This document shows, piece by piece, positions 17,426 through 25,567 of a DNA stretch of 64,000 bases. Every line of letters begins with the position of its first letter. The first letter of the stretch is position 1. A model generated the notes under the pieces. It was not told the DNA's origin. It did no database searches and saw nothing but the letters and a program-made list of their open reading frames with translations. Origin of the DNA: Pelosinus fermentans JBW45 (GTDB lineage: Bacteria > Bacillota > Negativicutes > DSM-13327); assembly GCF_000271665.2 (NCBI RefSeq), contig NZ_CP010978.1, forward strand, positions 156,501 to 220,500, written 5' to 3'. The translations under genes and the position numbers were made by a program.

Positions 17426-17647
17426 TTTCAGGTACACTTCCTTGGACGGGAATCTTGGGAATGCTGTTGGTACTCTTTACAGAATAACAGAAAATATAAC
17501 TGTCTTCCAGGCATTCTTTTTAAAGTTTTCAGTAGCTTTCTAGTATTATGTTGGATTTTATAGGCTGCGTGATACAGTAAAATCAGAAAATTGTATTACA
17601 TTAGACTTTTCCATCATACCAGAGAAAATAGAAAGGACGATGAAAAA

Positions 17648-18913
17648 ATGAAGAAAATTAAATTTGGATTAGGTATGCAGATTCTGATTGGTCTTGTATT
17701 AGGCGTTGCAGTCGGTGCTGCTTACTATGGTGATCCAACGATTGAAGGGTACCTTAAACCCTTAGGGGACATGTTTATTAGGCTGATTAAAATGATTGTG
17801 GTACCTATCGTGGTTTCCTCCCTGATTGTTGGGATTGCGGGTGTTGGTGATGCCAAGAAGCTTGGGAAAATAGGTGGTAAAACTATTCTTTTTTTCGAAA
17901 TTGTCACGACGATAGCTATTGTTATGGGACTTATCATTGCCAACGTAGTAAAACCCGGAATTGGCATTGAAAACAGTGGTACTCTTGCTAAAACGAATAT
18001 TGCCAATTATGTGAATACTGCGGAAAGTATGAGTCAGCATAGTTTTGCCGATACCTTTGTTAATATTGTTCCTACGAATGTGTTTGATGTACTGGCTAAG
18101 GGTGATTTACTTGCTATCATATTTTTCTCCGTTATGTTTGGGCTAGGAGTAGCAGCGATTGGAGAAAAAGGAAAACCTGTTCTTAAGCTTTGCGAAGGAA
18201 TTGCAGAAACCATGTTTTGGGTGACGAACCAAATCATGAAATTTGCACCTTTTGGTGTGTTTGCCTTAATTGGTTCAACCGTTGCTAAATTTGGTCTTCA
18301 ATCTTTGATTCCTCTGGGGAAACTGGTTATTACAGTTTATGGAGCGATGTTTGTATTTGTCTTCGTGGTACTGGGGGGGATTGCCAAACTTTATGGTCTG
18401 AGCATCATGAATTTTATTAAGGTACTGAAGGATGAATTGATTCTTGCTTACACAACAGCAAGTTCAGAAGCTGTTCTGCCTAATATTATGTTGAAAATGG
18501 AAAAGATGGGCTGTCCCAAGTCGATTACAACGTTTGTAATTCCTACAGGTTATTCATTTAATCTAACTGGTTCGACCCTTTATCAGGCAGTTGCTGCTAT
18601 TTTCTTAGCCCAATTATATGGTATTGATTTGTCCATTCGCAGTCAAATTGACTTGATGCTGGTGCTTATGCTTACCTCTAAAGGTATAGCAGGTGTGCCA
18701 GGCGCATCCTTTGTTGTATTATTAGCAACCCTTGGTACCGTAGGAATTCCGGCAGAAGGATTGGCCTTTATTGCAGGAGTTGACCGTTTTATGGACATGG
18801 CAAGAACGGTTGTCAATGTTATTGGCAATGCATTAGCTGCAGTAGTAATTTCTAAATTGGAACATCAATACGATACTAAAAAAGAAGAAGAAATACTTCG
18901 TAAAATTGCATAG
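17648..18913 (+). CDS. Dicarboxylate/amino acid:cation symporter (DAACS, GltP/DctA family)
   Basis: A 421-residue carrier with about eight membrane segments and two re-entrant loops. Family motifs: the Ser-rich YTTASSEAVLPNIM loop, GYSFNLTGSTLYQAV (NMDGT-like site, here NLTGS), TSKGIAGVPGASFVVL and the substrate-site VDRFMDMARTVVNVIGNA. It imports glutamate/aspartate or C4-dicarboxylates with Na+ or H+. The start at 17648 is used because AAAGGA lies ten bases before; the frame is open further upstream. It is divergent from a two-component system that probably controls it. Confidence 0.92.
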   Translation: MKKIKFGLGMQILIGLVLGVAVGAAYYGDPTIEGYLKPLGDMFIRLIKMIVVPIVVSSLIVGIAGVGDAKKLGKIGGKTILFFEIVTTIAIVMGLIIANVVKPGIGIENSGTLAKTNIANYVNTAESMSQHSFADTFVNIVPTNVFDVLAKGDLLAIIFFSVMFGLGVAAIGEKGKPVLKLCEGIAETMFWVTNQIMKFAPFGVFALIGSTVAKFGLQSLIPLGKLVITVYGAMFVFVFVVLGGIAKLYGLSIMNFIKVLKDELILAYTTASSEAVLPNIMLKMEKMGCPKSITTFVIPTGYSFNLTGSTLYQAVAAIFLAQLYGIDLSIRSQIDLMLVLMLTSKGIAGVPGASFVVLLATLGTVGIPAEGLAFIAGVDRFMDMARTVVNVIGNALAAVVISKLEHQYDTKKEEEILRKIA

Positions 18914-18943
18914 GATTATTACTATACTTTTTAAAAAAATAGT

Positions 18944-18976
18944 CTGAGGCTTTGCAAATAAGCTTCAGGCTTTTTT
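18944..18976 (+). terminator. Terminator of the symporter gene
   Basis: CTGAGGCTT (18944-18952) pairs with AAGCTTCAG (18960-18968), one G-U pair, then GC and six T. Confidence 0.85.
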
Positions 18977-19030
18977 ATTTACCATTATCAGTTATAAAAT
19001 AAGAATTTAAAAGCAAATTACAAAGTTTAT

Positions 19031-19059
19031 CACTTATAATGATTTAATAATTATAAGTG
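19031..19059. promoter_or_regulatory. Palindromic operator candidate upstream of 19080
   Basis: CACTTATAAT and ATTATAAGTG are perfect 10-bp inverted arms separated by 9 bp, ending 20 bp before the ATG. The AT-rich arms resemble a dimer-binding operator; no regulator is identified. Confidence 0.5.
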
Positions 19060-19079
19060 TGAGGGGAAGTGATAATCCC

Positions 19080-19634
19080 ATGGTTAAGATAAAATACTTA
19101 TGGATATCCCAAAACAAGAAATGGCAGTATCACAATGTATCGATACTGCTCATCACGATCTTTTTGCTGACGGGGATAGTGGCTCCTGTTCATGGGCAAA
19201 GTGGTTTGCTAGAGATTACTACCAGGGAGCCTGGAACCGTTTATCTGGATAATACAAGAATCACCAAATATGTTAACAGTGGAATTCTAGATGGCTGGGT
19301 AAAAAAAGTAGTTACGGACAAAGAAAGAAAAGCAAAACTGGAAAGTATCAAAAAGGCTAAAAAGGCATCGAAGAAAGAAAAGGCAAAAGCCAAGGAAATA
19401 AAGGAACTCTATAAAAAGATGTCTTATCAATACATACATATTCAATTTGATTCTAAAAATTTTAGATATAAAGTTCTGGAATCCTATCACTATGATAAAG
19501 ATTCCCAGTTTATTTCTCGAGATACAAACTCATCTGACTGGGTTGCAGTTCCTGTTGATTCAACAGAGGAAAAAATTATGAGAAATATGACAGACTATAT
19601 TCAAAATAATATTGAATACGTCACGATGAAGTAA
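19080..19634 (+). CDS. Secreted hypothetical protein with Lys-rich coiled segment
   Basis: About 184 residues from ATG 19080, chosen because AGGGGAAG lies 11 bases upstream. An N-terminal signal segment (ISILLITIFLLTGIVAPVHG region) suggests export. The middle (roughly residues 75-110) is a Lys/Glu/Ala-rich helix, and the C-terminus ends in NNIEYVTMK. I do not recognise the family. The next gene, 52 bp downstream, is another envelope protein, so the two may form a small cell-envelope unit. Confidence 0.7.
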   Translation: MVKIKYLWISQNKKWQYHNVSILLITIFLLTGIVAPVHGQSGLLEITTREPGTVYLDNTRITKYVNSGILDGWVKKVVTDKERKAKLESIKKAKKASKKEKAKAKEIKELYKKMSYQYIHIQFDSKNFRYKVLESYHYDKDSQFISRDTNSSDWVAVPVDSTEEKIMRNMTDYIQNNIEYVTMK

Positions 19635-19686
19635 AGCTAAAAAGTAGTGAGGGTAAAGGCAGTAGATAGTTGGGAGGGAATTTTAG

Positions 19687-20181
19687 TTGAAAAAAATAAT
19701 AATAACCTTTATATCTTTCCTTTTACTCAATATGAATAATGTATTTGCCACGCCGATCAATGATCTGGAAAGAGAAGATACGGCTGTTGGTGTTATTAGC
19801 GGCAGCAAGAATAGTATGTACTATATAGAAATGCAAACTACGGATAATCTGATTCTCGGTATTTCTTACCGTGACTTAAGAGATGACAAGAGTGCAACGG
19901 ATTATTATGCCCAGATTAGAACGGATAATGAAACATTGAGAGTAATCATTGGAAATCGAATTTCTGACTCTCATTCCAAAGGATATTTGGGTGGAGCCGT
20001 ACAGCGCGAATTAGCTGATGATCTAGAAGGCTACGCTTCTTTAATTGCTGGAAATGGTTTGCAAGAATTACAACTGGGTGCTAACTATCGATTGACGGAT
20101 ACCAGTGATCTAAATATCAATTTGTCCACTCTTTCTGGTAATAAATCGAGTATTGGCATAGGTGTTAGTTGTAAATTTTAA
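19687..20181 (+). CDS. Putative small outer-membrane beta-barrel protein
   Basis: A 164-residue protein with a TTG start behind GGGAGGG, a signal peptide ending near NVFATP, and a mature part made of alternating hydrophobic/polar strands, for example MYYIEMQTTDNLILGISYRDL and LQLGANYRLTDTSDLNINLST. It ends in Phe (VSCKF), as many outer-membrane barrels do. It resembles the larger protein at 27987-28604 in architecture. Function unknown; YjbE- or porin-like roles are possible. Confidence 0.65.
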   Translation: MKKIIITFISFLLLNMNNVFATPINDLEREDTAVGVISGSKNSMYYIEMQTTDNLILGISYRDLRDDKSATDYYAQIRTDNETLRVIIGNRISDSHSKGYLGGAVQRELADDLEGYASLIAGNGLQELQLGANYRLTDTSDLNINLSTLSGNKSSIGIGVSCKF

Positions 20182-20214
20182 TCGATCCAGGACTCCTAGT
20201 GCCTCATCTGCATT

Positions 20215-20241
20215 AAAAAGCTGCTACTTAGCAGTCTTTTT
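20215..20241 (+). terminator. Terminator after the beta-barrel gene
   Basis: CTGCTA-CT-TAGCAG flanked by AAAAAG and TCTTTTT; perfect stem plus U-tract. Confidence 0.85.
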
Positions 20242-20266
20242 CCGTCCAGCCTGTCGTCGCCTTACA

Positions 20267-20354
20267 GATTCCCGATCTGCGCGGCTCCTCCGCCTTGCAG
20301 GTCGAAAAGATCCTCACTAAATTATCTATAGTTTTAACGCAAATGAGATACTAG
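20267..20354 (-). repeat. Dispersed 88-bp repeat, copy 1 (minus orientation)
   Basis: The reverse complement of this stretch matches 44901-44986 almost base for base: CTAGTA, TGCGTTAAAAC, TATAGATAATTTAG, AGGAT, GACCTGCAA, GCGGAGGA, then a shared CCGCGCAGATCGGGAATC. It lies between two terminators in a 533-bp gene-free interval, with no ORF inside. Confidence 0.8.
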
Positions 20355-20423
20355 CGATTCTTAACTCCCACTTGCAGCAGGCTGTAAATAGCCTTTTGTA
20401 AATACATCGAAGATCATAAAAGA

Positions 20424-20452
20424 AGATCCTGCATCCTTGCAGGGTCTCTTTT
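20424..20452 (+). terminator. Terminator-like hairpin in gene-free interval
   Basis: AGATCCTGCA-TCCT-TGCAGGGTCT with one mismatch, followed by CTTTTT. No gene lies directly upstream, so an unannotated short transcript through 20250-20420 is possible. Confidence 0.6.
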
Positions 20453-20495
20453 TAGTTAGTAAGAAAGTATAATTTTCATTGATGGAAAAAGATGA

Positions 20496-20584
20496 GATGC
20501 CGCTGAGGCGGCACACAAAGGAGAGCACAAAAAAATATAAATAAAGGTTTTATATGGTTTAAAGAATGTGCAACGTTTTTCTAT
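20496..20584. repeat. Partial dispersed hairpin repeat, ACAAAG dialect, copy 3
   Basis: Only the left half is present: GCCGC-TGAG-GCGGC mini-hairpin, then CACACAAAGGAGAGCACAAA, ending in a TTTAAAG tail with CAACGTTTTTCTA. The right arm is missing. Confidence 0.6.
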
Positions 20585-20714
20585 GGTAGGATAGATTCTA
20601 TGTTCTAAAATCTATATTTAATAATCATATTTTATTGTCAATGGTAGTACTATTAATAAGCGACTGTCATAAAGACAACGGCATTTGCTTAGGAAAAAAA
20701 GGAGTGAGGACTAA

Positions 20715-20876
20715 ATGACAGTACCCGATACTATGGAGGGAGCTTATATCTTAAGTGTGATTGATTTTCTCTTAAGTTTTGTAATTATCTGGGGTATGAG
20801 TCTAGTATTATATATTTTCCCGTATTTAAATAAACTAGGGTACCTGGATGATAGTAAATTAAGAGGCGGGCATTAG
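20715..20876 (+). CDS. Small membrane protein, candidate subunit of sodium-pumping decarboxylase
   Basis: A 53-residue ORF (starts MTVPDTMEGAYI) behind a good AAAAAAGGAGTGAGG site. It has one hydrophobic segment, about residues 11-36 (VIDFLLSFVIIWGMSLVLYI), and a charged end (DDSKLRGGH). It lies 37 bp upstream of the beta subunit of a decarboxylase pump. Short single-span proteins (OadG/MmdD/MmdE-like) are regular parts of such pumps, so I infer a subunit role. Confidence 0.6.
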   Translation: MTVPDTMEGAYILSVIDFLLSFVIIWGMSLVLYIFPYLNKLGYLDDSKLRGGH

Positions 20877-20913
20877 AACGAATTTGGTTGAAGATATATT
20901 AGGGGGAACATAC

Positions 20914-22044
20914 ATGTTTCAGCAAATCCTATCTCTCATGGTAAATCTTGCAGAACAGACTGGACTGGCCCAAATTTGGTGGGGTAATATTTTCATGATC
21001 TTAGTAGGTGCAATGCTTGTCTACTTAGCACTTTATCGAAAATATGAGCCATTTTTGTTACTGGGAATTGGATTCTCGTGTATTGTTGCGAATGTCCCTG
21101 GATCGGACCTTACCCAGCCTGGGGGATTGTTTTATTATGCGTATCAGGGAGTAGAGCTGGTCATTATACCGCCTCTTATTTTTTTAGGCGTAGGTGCGAT
21201 GACTGATTTTGGTCCTATGATTGCAAATCCTAGTTTGATGATTCTTGGTGCAGCCGCTCATTTAGGAATTTTTATTGCTCTGATTGGAGCAAAAGCACTT
21301 GGCTTTACATTAGCTGAAGCTGGTGCAATCGGCATTATTGGTGGAGCTGATGGCCCTATGGCGATCTTTGTTACTATGAAGCTTGCGCCCCATTTGCTGC
21401 CGCAAATTGCTGTAGCTGCCTATTCCTATATGGCTTTGATGCCCCTTATTCAGCCGCCTATCATGAAATTGTTGACTTCCCCGGCAGAACGGCAGATTGT
21501 TATGGTGCAAAGCCGCAAGGTGAGTCGCCTGGAGAAAATCTGTTTTCCTTTCGTTATGGCGGTCATTGTGAATCTTTTGCTGCCGCCAGTTGCCCCATTG
21601 ATCACGATGCTTATGCTGGGCAATATGTTGCGAGAAGTACTATTGGTTGATCGTTTGGCAAGTACGGCAGCCAATGACTTAATGAATGTAATTACCATTA
21701 CTTTGACGGTAGCTGTCGGGTCAACCATGGAGGCGGATAAGTTCTTAAATATAAAAACTCTGCAAATTATTGTCCTTGGATTAATTGCTTTTATCGGAGG
21801 GACTGCTTCAGGGGTAATTGGTGCTAAAATTATGAATTGGTTCAGCGGTGGGAAGATTAATCCACTGATCGGTTCCGCGGGCATTGCTTCCGTACCCATT
21901 GCAGCCCGGGTCTCTCACGTGGTAGGGCTACAAGAAAACCCTTACAATTTTTTAATCATGCATGCGATGGGGCCCAATCTTGCAGGTGTTTTTGGTACAG
22001 CGATATCTGGCGGCATCATGCTAGCGCTTATTGGCGTTAAATAA
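20914..22044 (+). CDS. Sodium ion-translocating decarboxylase, beta subunit (OadB/MmdB/GcdB family)
   Basis: A 376-residue membrane protein with about nine to eleven spans. The family signature GAIGIIGGADGPMAIFVTMKLAP and the Asp-containing sodium region are visible, as are the later TAANDLMNVITITLTVAVGSTM and SAGIASVPIAARV stretches. It decarboxylates carboxybiotin and exports Na+. The ATG at 20914 follows AGGGGGA; an in-frame TTG at 20884 is less likely. A small membrane protein, a delta-like subunit and the biotin carrier flank it, but no carboxyltransferase is present, so whether the substrate is oxaloacetate, methylmalonyl-CoA or glutaconyl-CoA is open. Confidence 0.92.
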   Translation: MFQQILSLMVNLAEQTGLAQIWWGNIFMILVGAMLVYLALYRKYEPFLLLGIGFSCIVANVPGSDLTQPGGLFYYAYQGVELVIIPPLIFLGVGAMTDFGPMIANPSLMILGAAAHLGIFIALIGAKALGFTLAEAGAIGIIGGADGPMAIFVTMKLAPHLLPQIAVAAYSYMALMPLIQPPIMKLLTSPAERQIVMVQSRKVSRLEKICFPFVMAVIVNLLLPPVAPLITMLMLGNMLREVLLVDRLASTAANDLMNVITITLTVAVGSTMEADKFLNIKTLQIIVLGLIAFIGGTASGVIGAKIMNWFSGGKINPLIGSAGIASVPIAARVSHVVGLQENPYNFLIMHAMGPNLAGVFGTAISGGIMLALIGVK

Positions 22045-22068
22045 GGAAGTTTCTAAAATAAAAGGCAG

Positions 22069-22158
22069 GTGGAAATCATAAACACAACAGCGTTTGTTTT
22101 GGCATTGGTGGTAACTTTAGGCTACTATTTCTTTTCTGCATATAGAGAAAAAAGATAA
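22069..22158 (+). CDS. Candidate 29-residue single-span peptide in the decarboxylase operon
   Basis: From GTG 22069 the frame gives MEIINTTAFVLALVVTLGYY, then FFSAYREKR and TAA. It is a short hydrophobic helix with a positive C-terminus. The ribosome site is weak for this start (AAAGG seven bases before), and a non-standard start further in is possible. It fits the pattern of tiny subunits in these pumps but could be chance. Confidence 0.35.
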   Translation: MEIINTTAFVLALVVTLGYYFFSAYREKR

Positions 22159-22172
22159 AGGGAGCGGTATAG

Positions 22173-22460
22173 ATGATGTGGCTTGGTTTAGCCATTTTTG
22201 TAATTGGTGTGATTGTAGTATTGCGGAAAAATAGGTCACAGAAAGAAGAAATTGTCATGCAGCAAAATCATGGGCAGCATGGAATCCTAACTGCGTCTGC
22301 TAGTACTGATGCAAATGTTGAAGATGAGTATATCATTGCCGCTATTACAGCAGCCATTCATGAATTTACTGGCTCAGGAGAATTTGAAGTAGTGAGGATT
22401 AGGCCGACTGCGCAAAATTGGATATTAACGGGTCGGCAAAATTTACTTATAAATCGTTAA
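22173..22460 (+). CDS. OadG/MmdD-like (gamma/delta) subunit of sodium-pumping decarboxylase
   Basis: A 95-residue protein with one N-terminal membrane span (MMWLGLAIFVIGVIVVL), a charged linker and a small C-terminal domain containing DEYIIAAITAAIHEF and VRIRPTAQNWILTGRQ. That C-terminal pattern (AAI-AA followed by Arg-rich W---GR) is typical of the assembly subunit that holds carboxyltransferase, biotin carrier and beta subunit together. It stands between the beta and biotin-carrier genes. Confidence 0.8.
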   Translation: MMWLGLAIFVIGVIVVLRKNRSQKEEIVMQQNHGQHGILTASASTDANVEDEYIIAAITAAIHEFTGSGEFEVVRIRPTAQNWILTGRQNLLINR

Positions 22461-22503
22461 GGTATAGAAAAGGGACAAAACCTATAAGTATTGGAGGAGG
22501 ACC

Positions 22504-22866
22504 ATGACGAACTATACGATATTGGTGAATGGAAGATCCTATGATGTTACTGTACAGAAAAAAAAGACGCCTGCTGACACATTCGTGAGTACTGGTAAAA
22601 CCACTGCTCCCAGTCCAGCAGCCCAGCCAGCTTTGTCAGTTGGTGGTGAAGGCGAAAAGGTTACAGCGCCAATGCCAGGTAAGATCATTGAAATACATGT
22701 ATGTCTGGGAGAACGTGTTAAGAAAGGGCAAGCCTTATTGATTATGGAAGCAATGAAAATGCATAATCCGATTCTTGCAGCGAAAGATGGTACCATTAGT
22801 AAGTTATTTGTCAAAGTGAATGATTCGGTGCAAAGTGGTCAGCCCTTACTATCCATTGGAACATAA
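22504..22866 (+). CDS. Biotin carboxyl carrier subunit of the decarboxylase
   Basis: A 120-residue protein. The N-terminal part (1-20) is a short strand region, a Pro/Ala linker spans about 30-45, and the C-terminal 70 residues are a biotinyl domain with the EAMKM motif; Lys85 is the biotin site. It shuttles CO2 from a carboxyltransferase to the beta subunit. GGAGGA precedes the ATG. The gene closes the operon and is followed by a strong terminator. Confidence 0.93.
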   Translation: MTNYTILVNGRSYDVTVQKKKTPADTFVSTGKTTAPSPAAQPALSVGGEGEKVTAPMPGKIIEIHVCLGERVKKGQALLIMEAMKMHNPILAAKDGTISKLFVKVNDSVQSGQPLLSIGT

Positions 22867-22871
22867 TAGCG

Positions 22872-22911
22872 AAAACCGCTCCGAGGCATTAGCTAAAGAG
22901 CGGTTTTTTTA
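22872..22911 (+). terminator. Terminator of decarboxylase operon
   Basis: AAAACCGCTC pairs perfectly with GAGCGGTTTT, followed by further T residues. Confidence 0.92.
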
Positions 22912-22944
22912 TAAAGTTTTGTAAGTGCAAAAACATAAAAAAAT

Positions 22945-23068
22945 TATGAACCACAAAGGCACAATGCCGCTGCCACGGCACACAAAGGAGAGCACGAAAA
23001 AATAAATACCCCCCCTTTGTGTCCTTTGTGCCTTTGTGGTTTGATTAGACTCGAAGCGTTTTTACTAA
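22945..23068. repeat. Dispersed hairpin repeat, ACAAAG dialect, copy 4
   Basis: Left arm TATGAACCACAAAGGCACAA, mini-hairpin GCCGC-TGCCA-CGGC, CACACAAAGGAGAGCAC, then right arm CCTTTGTGTCCTTTGTGCCT and TTGTGGTTTG. A CGAAGCGTTTTTACTAA tail follows. One of the fullest copies in the window. Confidence 0.85.
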
Positions 23069-23090
23069 TTTTTGATACCTGTTTATCCTA

Positions 23091-23510
23091 TTAGGACAAC
23101 CGATTATTGATACGCTGGTCTGCTTTTTCAAAAAGACGCTTGCGATTGACGACTGCCCGCTGGTGGCGCCCACGACCAACTTCGCCATAATCATCAGAGG
23201 CTACGATATCAAATACCAGATTTTCACCGTTAATTTCAATGAGGGTAGATTTTACTCGTAGGGTCATACCCATGCAGGTGGGGGCATCGTGAGTAAACTC
23301 AAATGAGGTTCCTACCGTTGTAAAGCCTTCTGGGAGACGATTTTCTACTATTGCAATTGATGCATCAATCATTAAAGAAACAAATGCAGGAGTGGCAATC
23401 AAGGTCCCTAGTGAGCCTCTGCCATAATGTGTGGCAGTATCAGACTCATCCACTAATTTCTGAACCGTATTATTCATACCCGGCAGTAAGGAACTTCTCA
23501 AGTCAAACAT
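23091..23510 (-). CDS. FlK-like hotdog-fold acyl-CoA thioesterase
   Basis: A 139-residue protein. Motifs LIATPAFVSLMIDAS, VGTSFEFTHDAPTCMGMTL and EVGRGRHQRAVVN match the fluoroacetyl-CoA thioesterase-like family, where the central helix and the GRG-H segment form the CoA site. It would hydrolyse a short acyl-CoA in the cytoplasm. It is convergent with the decarboxylase operon across a repeat and appears monocistronic. The actual substrate is unknown. Confidence 0.82.
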   Translation of the reverse strand: MFDLRSSLLPGMNNTVQKLVDESDTATHYGRGSLGTLIATPAFVSLMIDASIAIVENRLPEGFTTVGTSFEFTHDAPTCMGMTLRVKSTLIEINGENLVFDIVASDDYGEVGRGRHQRAVVNRKRLFEKADQRINNRLS

Positions 23511-23627
23511 ATGGATAGCCTCCCTTTTATATATGATAGAAAAGCACTATAGATCTATTATATAGCAAACGCATTAATGTTCCAATATATGTAAAATGTA
23601 TACAGAAGTCAAACAGAATGAAAAAGC

Positions 23628-23694
23628 AATGAACCGCAAAGGGGTTTATTTTATAGTTCTCTTTGTGTTTTAAAGAGAACATCGGAGTGATTCG
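23628..23694. repeat. Degenerate dispersed hairpin repeat, copy 5
   Basis: AATGAACCGCAAAGGGG and a shortened right arm CTCTTTGTG run into TTTTAAAGAGAACATCGG. It looks like a decayed or shortened copy. Confidence 0.5.
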
Positions 23695-23785
23695 TTATTA
23701 TTCTTTGGCTAGCGGCTTTTTCACAGGAAAATCGAAGCAAGTAGTGACTGATTAGAGAAAGAATGATATCATAGTATCATAGTTG

Positions 23786-23829
23786 CAAAAGAAACTACTT
23801 ATTACATGTATAAGTAGTTTCTTTTGTGC
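23786..23829. terminator. Bidirectional hairpin, 17-bp perfect stem
   Basis: CAAAAGAAACTACTTAT (23786-23802) and ATAAGTAGTTTCTTTTG (23810-23826) with a 7-nt loop. A/T-rich flanks let it act as a terminator on either strand. The rest of the gene-free interval 23511-24000 shows only the repeat remnant and an unremarkable lysO upstream region. Confidence 0.65.
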
Positions 23830-24000
23830 GTAAATAAACCCAAAAGGGTAGTAAAAAAGTTCAGCCTTAAAAGTACCTTAAGTGGCAATCTCCCTATTAG
23901 AGTGTATTTATGAAGCTGTTTTTGAATCAGGGAATTAACGTCTGGAATGCCTGTGCTTTCTAGATTGTGATAAATGAAAAGGATAAGGTGAGGGAATGAA

Positions 24001-24300
24001 ATGGAAATTGTAATCATCAGCTTACTGGCAGGATGTTTATTGGGGGCTAGTAATATAATTACGGAAAAATGGATTGGACATTTGGATAAAATCGTAATGG
24101 CAATTGTTTTTGTTTTATTAATTGCTGTTGGTATTGGAATTGGCAGCAATCGAGAGCTCATTGGAAACTTAACGTTGTTAGGCTACAAAGCAATGGTGAT
24201 CGCAGGTTTAAGTACGATTGGCAGTGTGTTTGCGTTATGGTTTGTCGTTTTAAAAGTAGATTTTTTTCAACATCACAAAAAAGAGGAAGAGCAATTATGA
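24001..24300 (+). CDS. LysO-type exporter, N-terminal half (split gene)
   Basis: A 99-residue protein with three hydrophobic spans (LLAGCLLGAS, LDKIVMAIVFVLLIAVGIGIG, KAMVIAGLSTIGSVFALWF). It corresponds to the N-terminal part of the about 300-residue YbjE/LysO lysine exporter. The next gene carries the remainder, and the two overlap by four bases (ATGA), which points to a stable two-gene arrangement and not a frameshift error. Confidence 0.78.
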   Translation: MEIVIISLLAGCLLGASNIITEKWIGHLDKIVMAIVFVLLIAVGIGIGSNRELIGNLTLLGYKAMVIAGLSTIGSVFALWFVVLKVDFFQHHKKEEEQL

Positions 24301-24902
24301 AAATGATTAGCTGTATTGTGGCAGCGGTTTTAGCAGGCATTGCTCTTGGATGGATGCTGCCTTCTTTGATGAACCCCGAGGTGTTGGATCAGGTAATCAC
24401 CTATGTATTGGCGGTCATGCTATTTGGTGTAGGGATCAGCATAGGATATAATCGCCGGGAGTTAGTAAAGATAAAAGCCGTCGGCTGGCGTATTATATTA
24501 GTACCCGTAGCGATTGCGGGAGGAAGTCTTTTGGGGGCTTCTATTGCCAGCATGTTTTTAGATATGTCCTTGAAAGAAGTGTTAGTTGTTGGGGCGGGAT
24601 TTGGCTGGTATAGTTTGTCTAGTGTGCTCATTACTCAGCTTTATAGTGCTGAGTTGGGAGCTATTGCATTTTTGGCTAATGTTTTCCGTGAATTAATGGC
24701 ATTTGTCTTAATTCCCTTTTTAGCCATTCATATTGGAAAGATTGTGGCGATCGCTCCCGGCGGTGCGACAACCATGGATTCTACCTTGCCGATTATTGCT
24801 AAAATGACGGATACACCCACGGCAATGATTGCCTTCGTAAGCGGTCTAATATTAACAACAATGGTACCATTTCTGATCCCCTTATTATTGGCGATTTATT
24901 AA
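24297..24902 (+). CDS. LysO-type lysine exporter family, C-terminal half
   Basis: A 201-residue membrane protein from ATG 24297, with six hydrophobic spans. Typical segments are GVGISIGYNRRELVKIK, VVGAGFGWYSLSSVLITQL and GGATTMDSTLPII. In the family the two halves form one exporter for lysine or a related cation. An earlier in-frame start at 24237 would lie inside the upstream gene and is rejected. No lysine riboswitch is visible upstream. Confidence 0.82.
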   Translation: MKMISCIVAAVLAGIALGWMLPSLMNPEVLDQVITYVLAVMLFGVGISIGYNRRELVKIKAVGWRIILVPVAIAGGSLLGASIASMFLDMSLKEVLVVGAGFGWYSLSSVLITQLYSAELGAIAFLANVFRELMAFVLIPFLAIHIGKIVAIAPGGATTMDSTLPIIAKMTDTPTAMIAFVSGLILTTMVPFLIPLLLAIY

Positions 24903-25101
24903 AGTAAGTGTGTCTTTTTAAATCATGCAATAAATTGGCTGTTATTTCGTCATGTATAATAGTGGTACAATAGGAAAGAAGAGTCATATTATAGTGAATC
25001 ATAGAATTCTGGCTAGGTTGGGGGAATTCAGATGCTATGTATAACCAAGAAAAAGATGTAGTCGAGATCATTGTTAAAGAGCGAAAGAATGAGGCGTTAA
25101 C

Positions 25102-25482
25102 ATGTCATATGGGATCCTATTTATAAACTGTGCCTTTGTATTATATACAGTTGGAGTTTGGAGTGAGAAGATACAAGGTAAATTAAAACGAGGGCATTTG
25201 GTCCTTTTCTGGTTAGGAATTGTATGTGATGTTCTAGGAACATCAGCCATGGGGGAAATCGCCAAGGGGCATGTTGCTAGTGTCATACCCATAACCAGCG
25301 ATTTTCACAGTTTGACTGGTATTATAGCGCTGCTATTGATGCTATTGCATACATGTTGGGCAACGGTCATTATCGCAACTCATAAAGAAAGCTGGATTCA
25401 AAAGTTTCATCGCTATAGCTTAATCGTCTGGTTGATTTGGTTGCTGCCCTTTATTAGTGGAGCAATTGCCCATTTTCTATAA
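25102..25482 (+). CDS. HsmA-like (TIGR03987 family) four-span membrane protein
   Basis: A 126-residue integral membrane protein with four predicted spans. Conserved His and polar positions occur in ITSDFHSLTGIIALLLMLLHT and FHRYSLIVWLIWLLPFISGA. The arrangement (DFHSLTG, LLHT, FH) looks like a haem or quinone-binding four-helix bundle, but the family's function is not known to me. Transcribed alone. Confidence 0.7.
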   Translation: MSYGILFINCAFVLYTVGVWSEKIQGKLKRGHLVLFWLGIVCDVLGTSAMGEIAKGHVASVIPITSDFHSLTGIIALLLMLLHTCWATVIIATHKESWIQKFHRYSLIVWLIWLLPFISGAIAHFL

Positions 25483-25567
25483 ATAAGCCAGTTGCCAAGA
25501 ACTGGTATAGCAAAAAGGTTTTGGATTCATACTTCTGAACCATTCTATTTGAGAAAGATTGCAGGGC

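Noticed and set aside
23830-24000. Lysine riboswitch upstream of the LysO genes
   Set aside because: No L-box core motifs and no expression-platform hairpin between 23830 and 24000.
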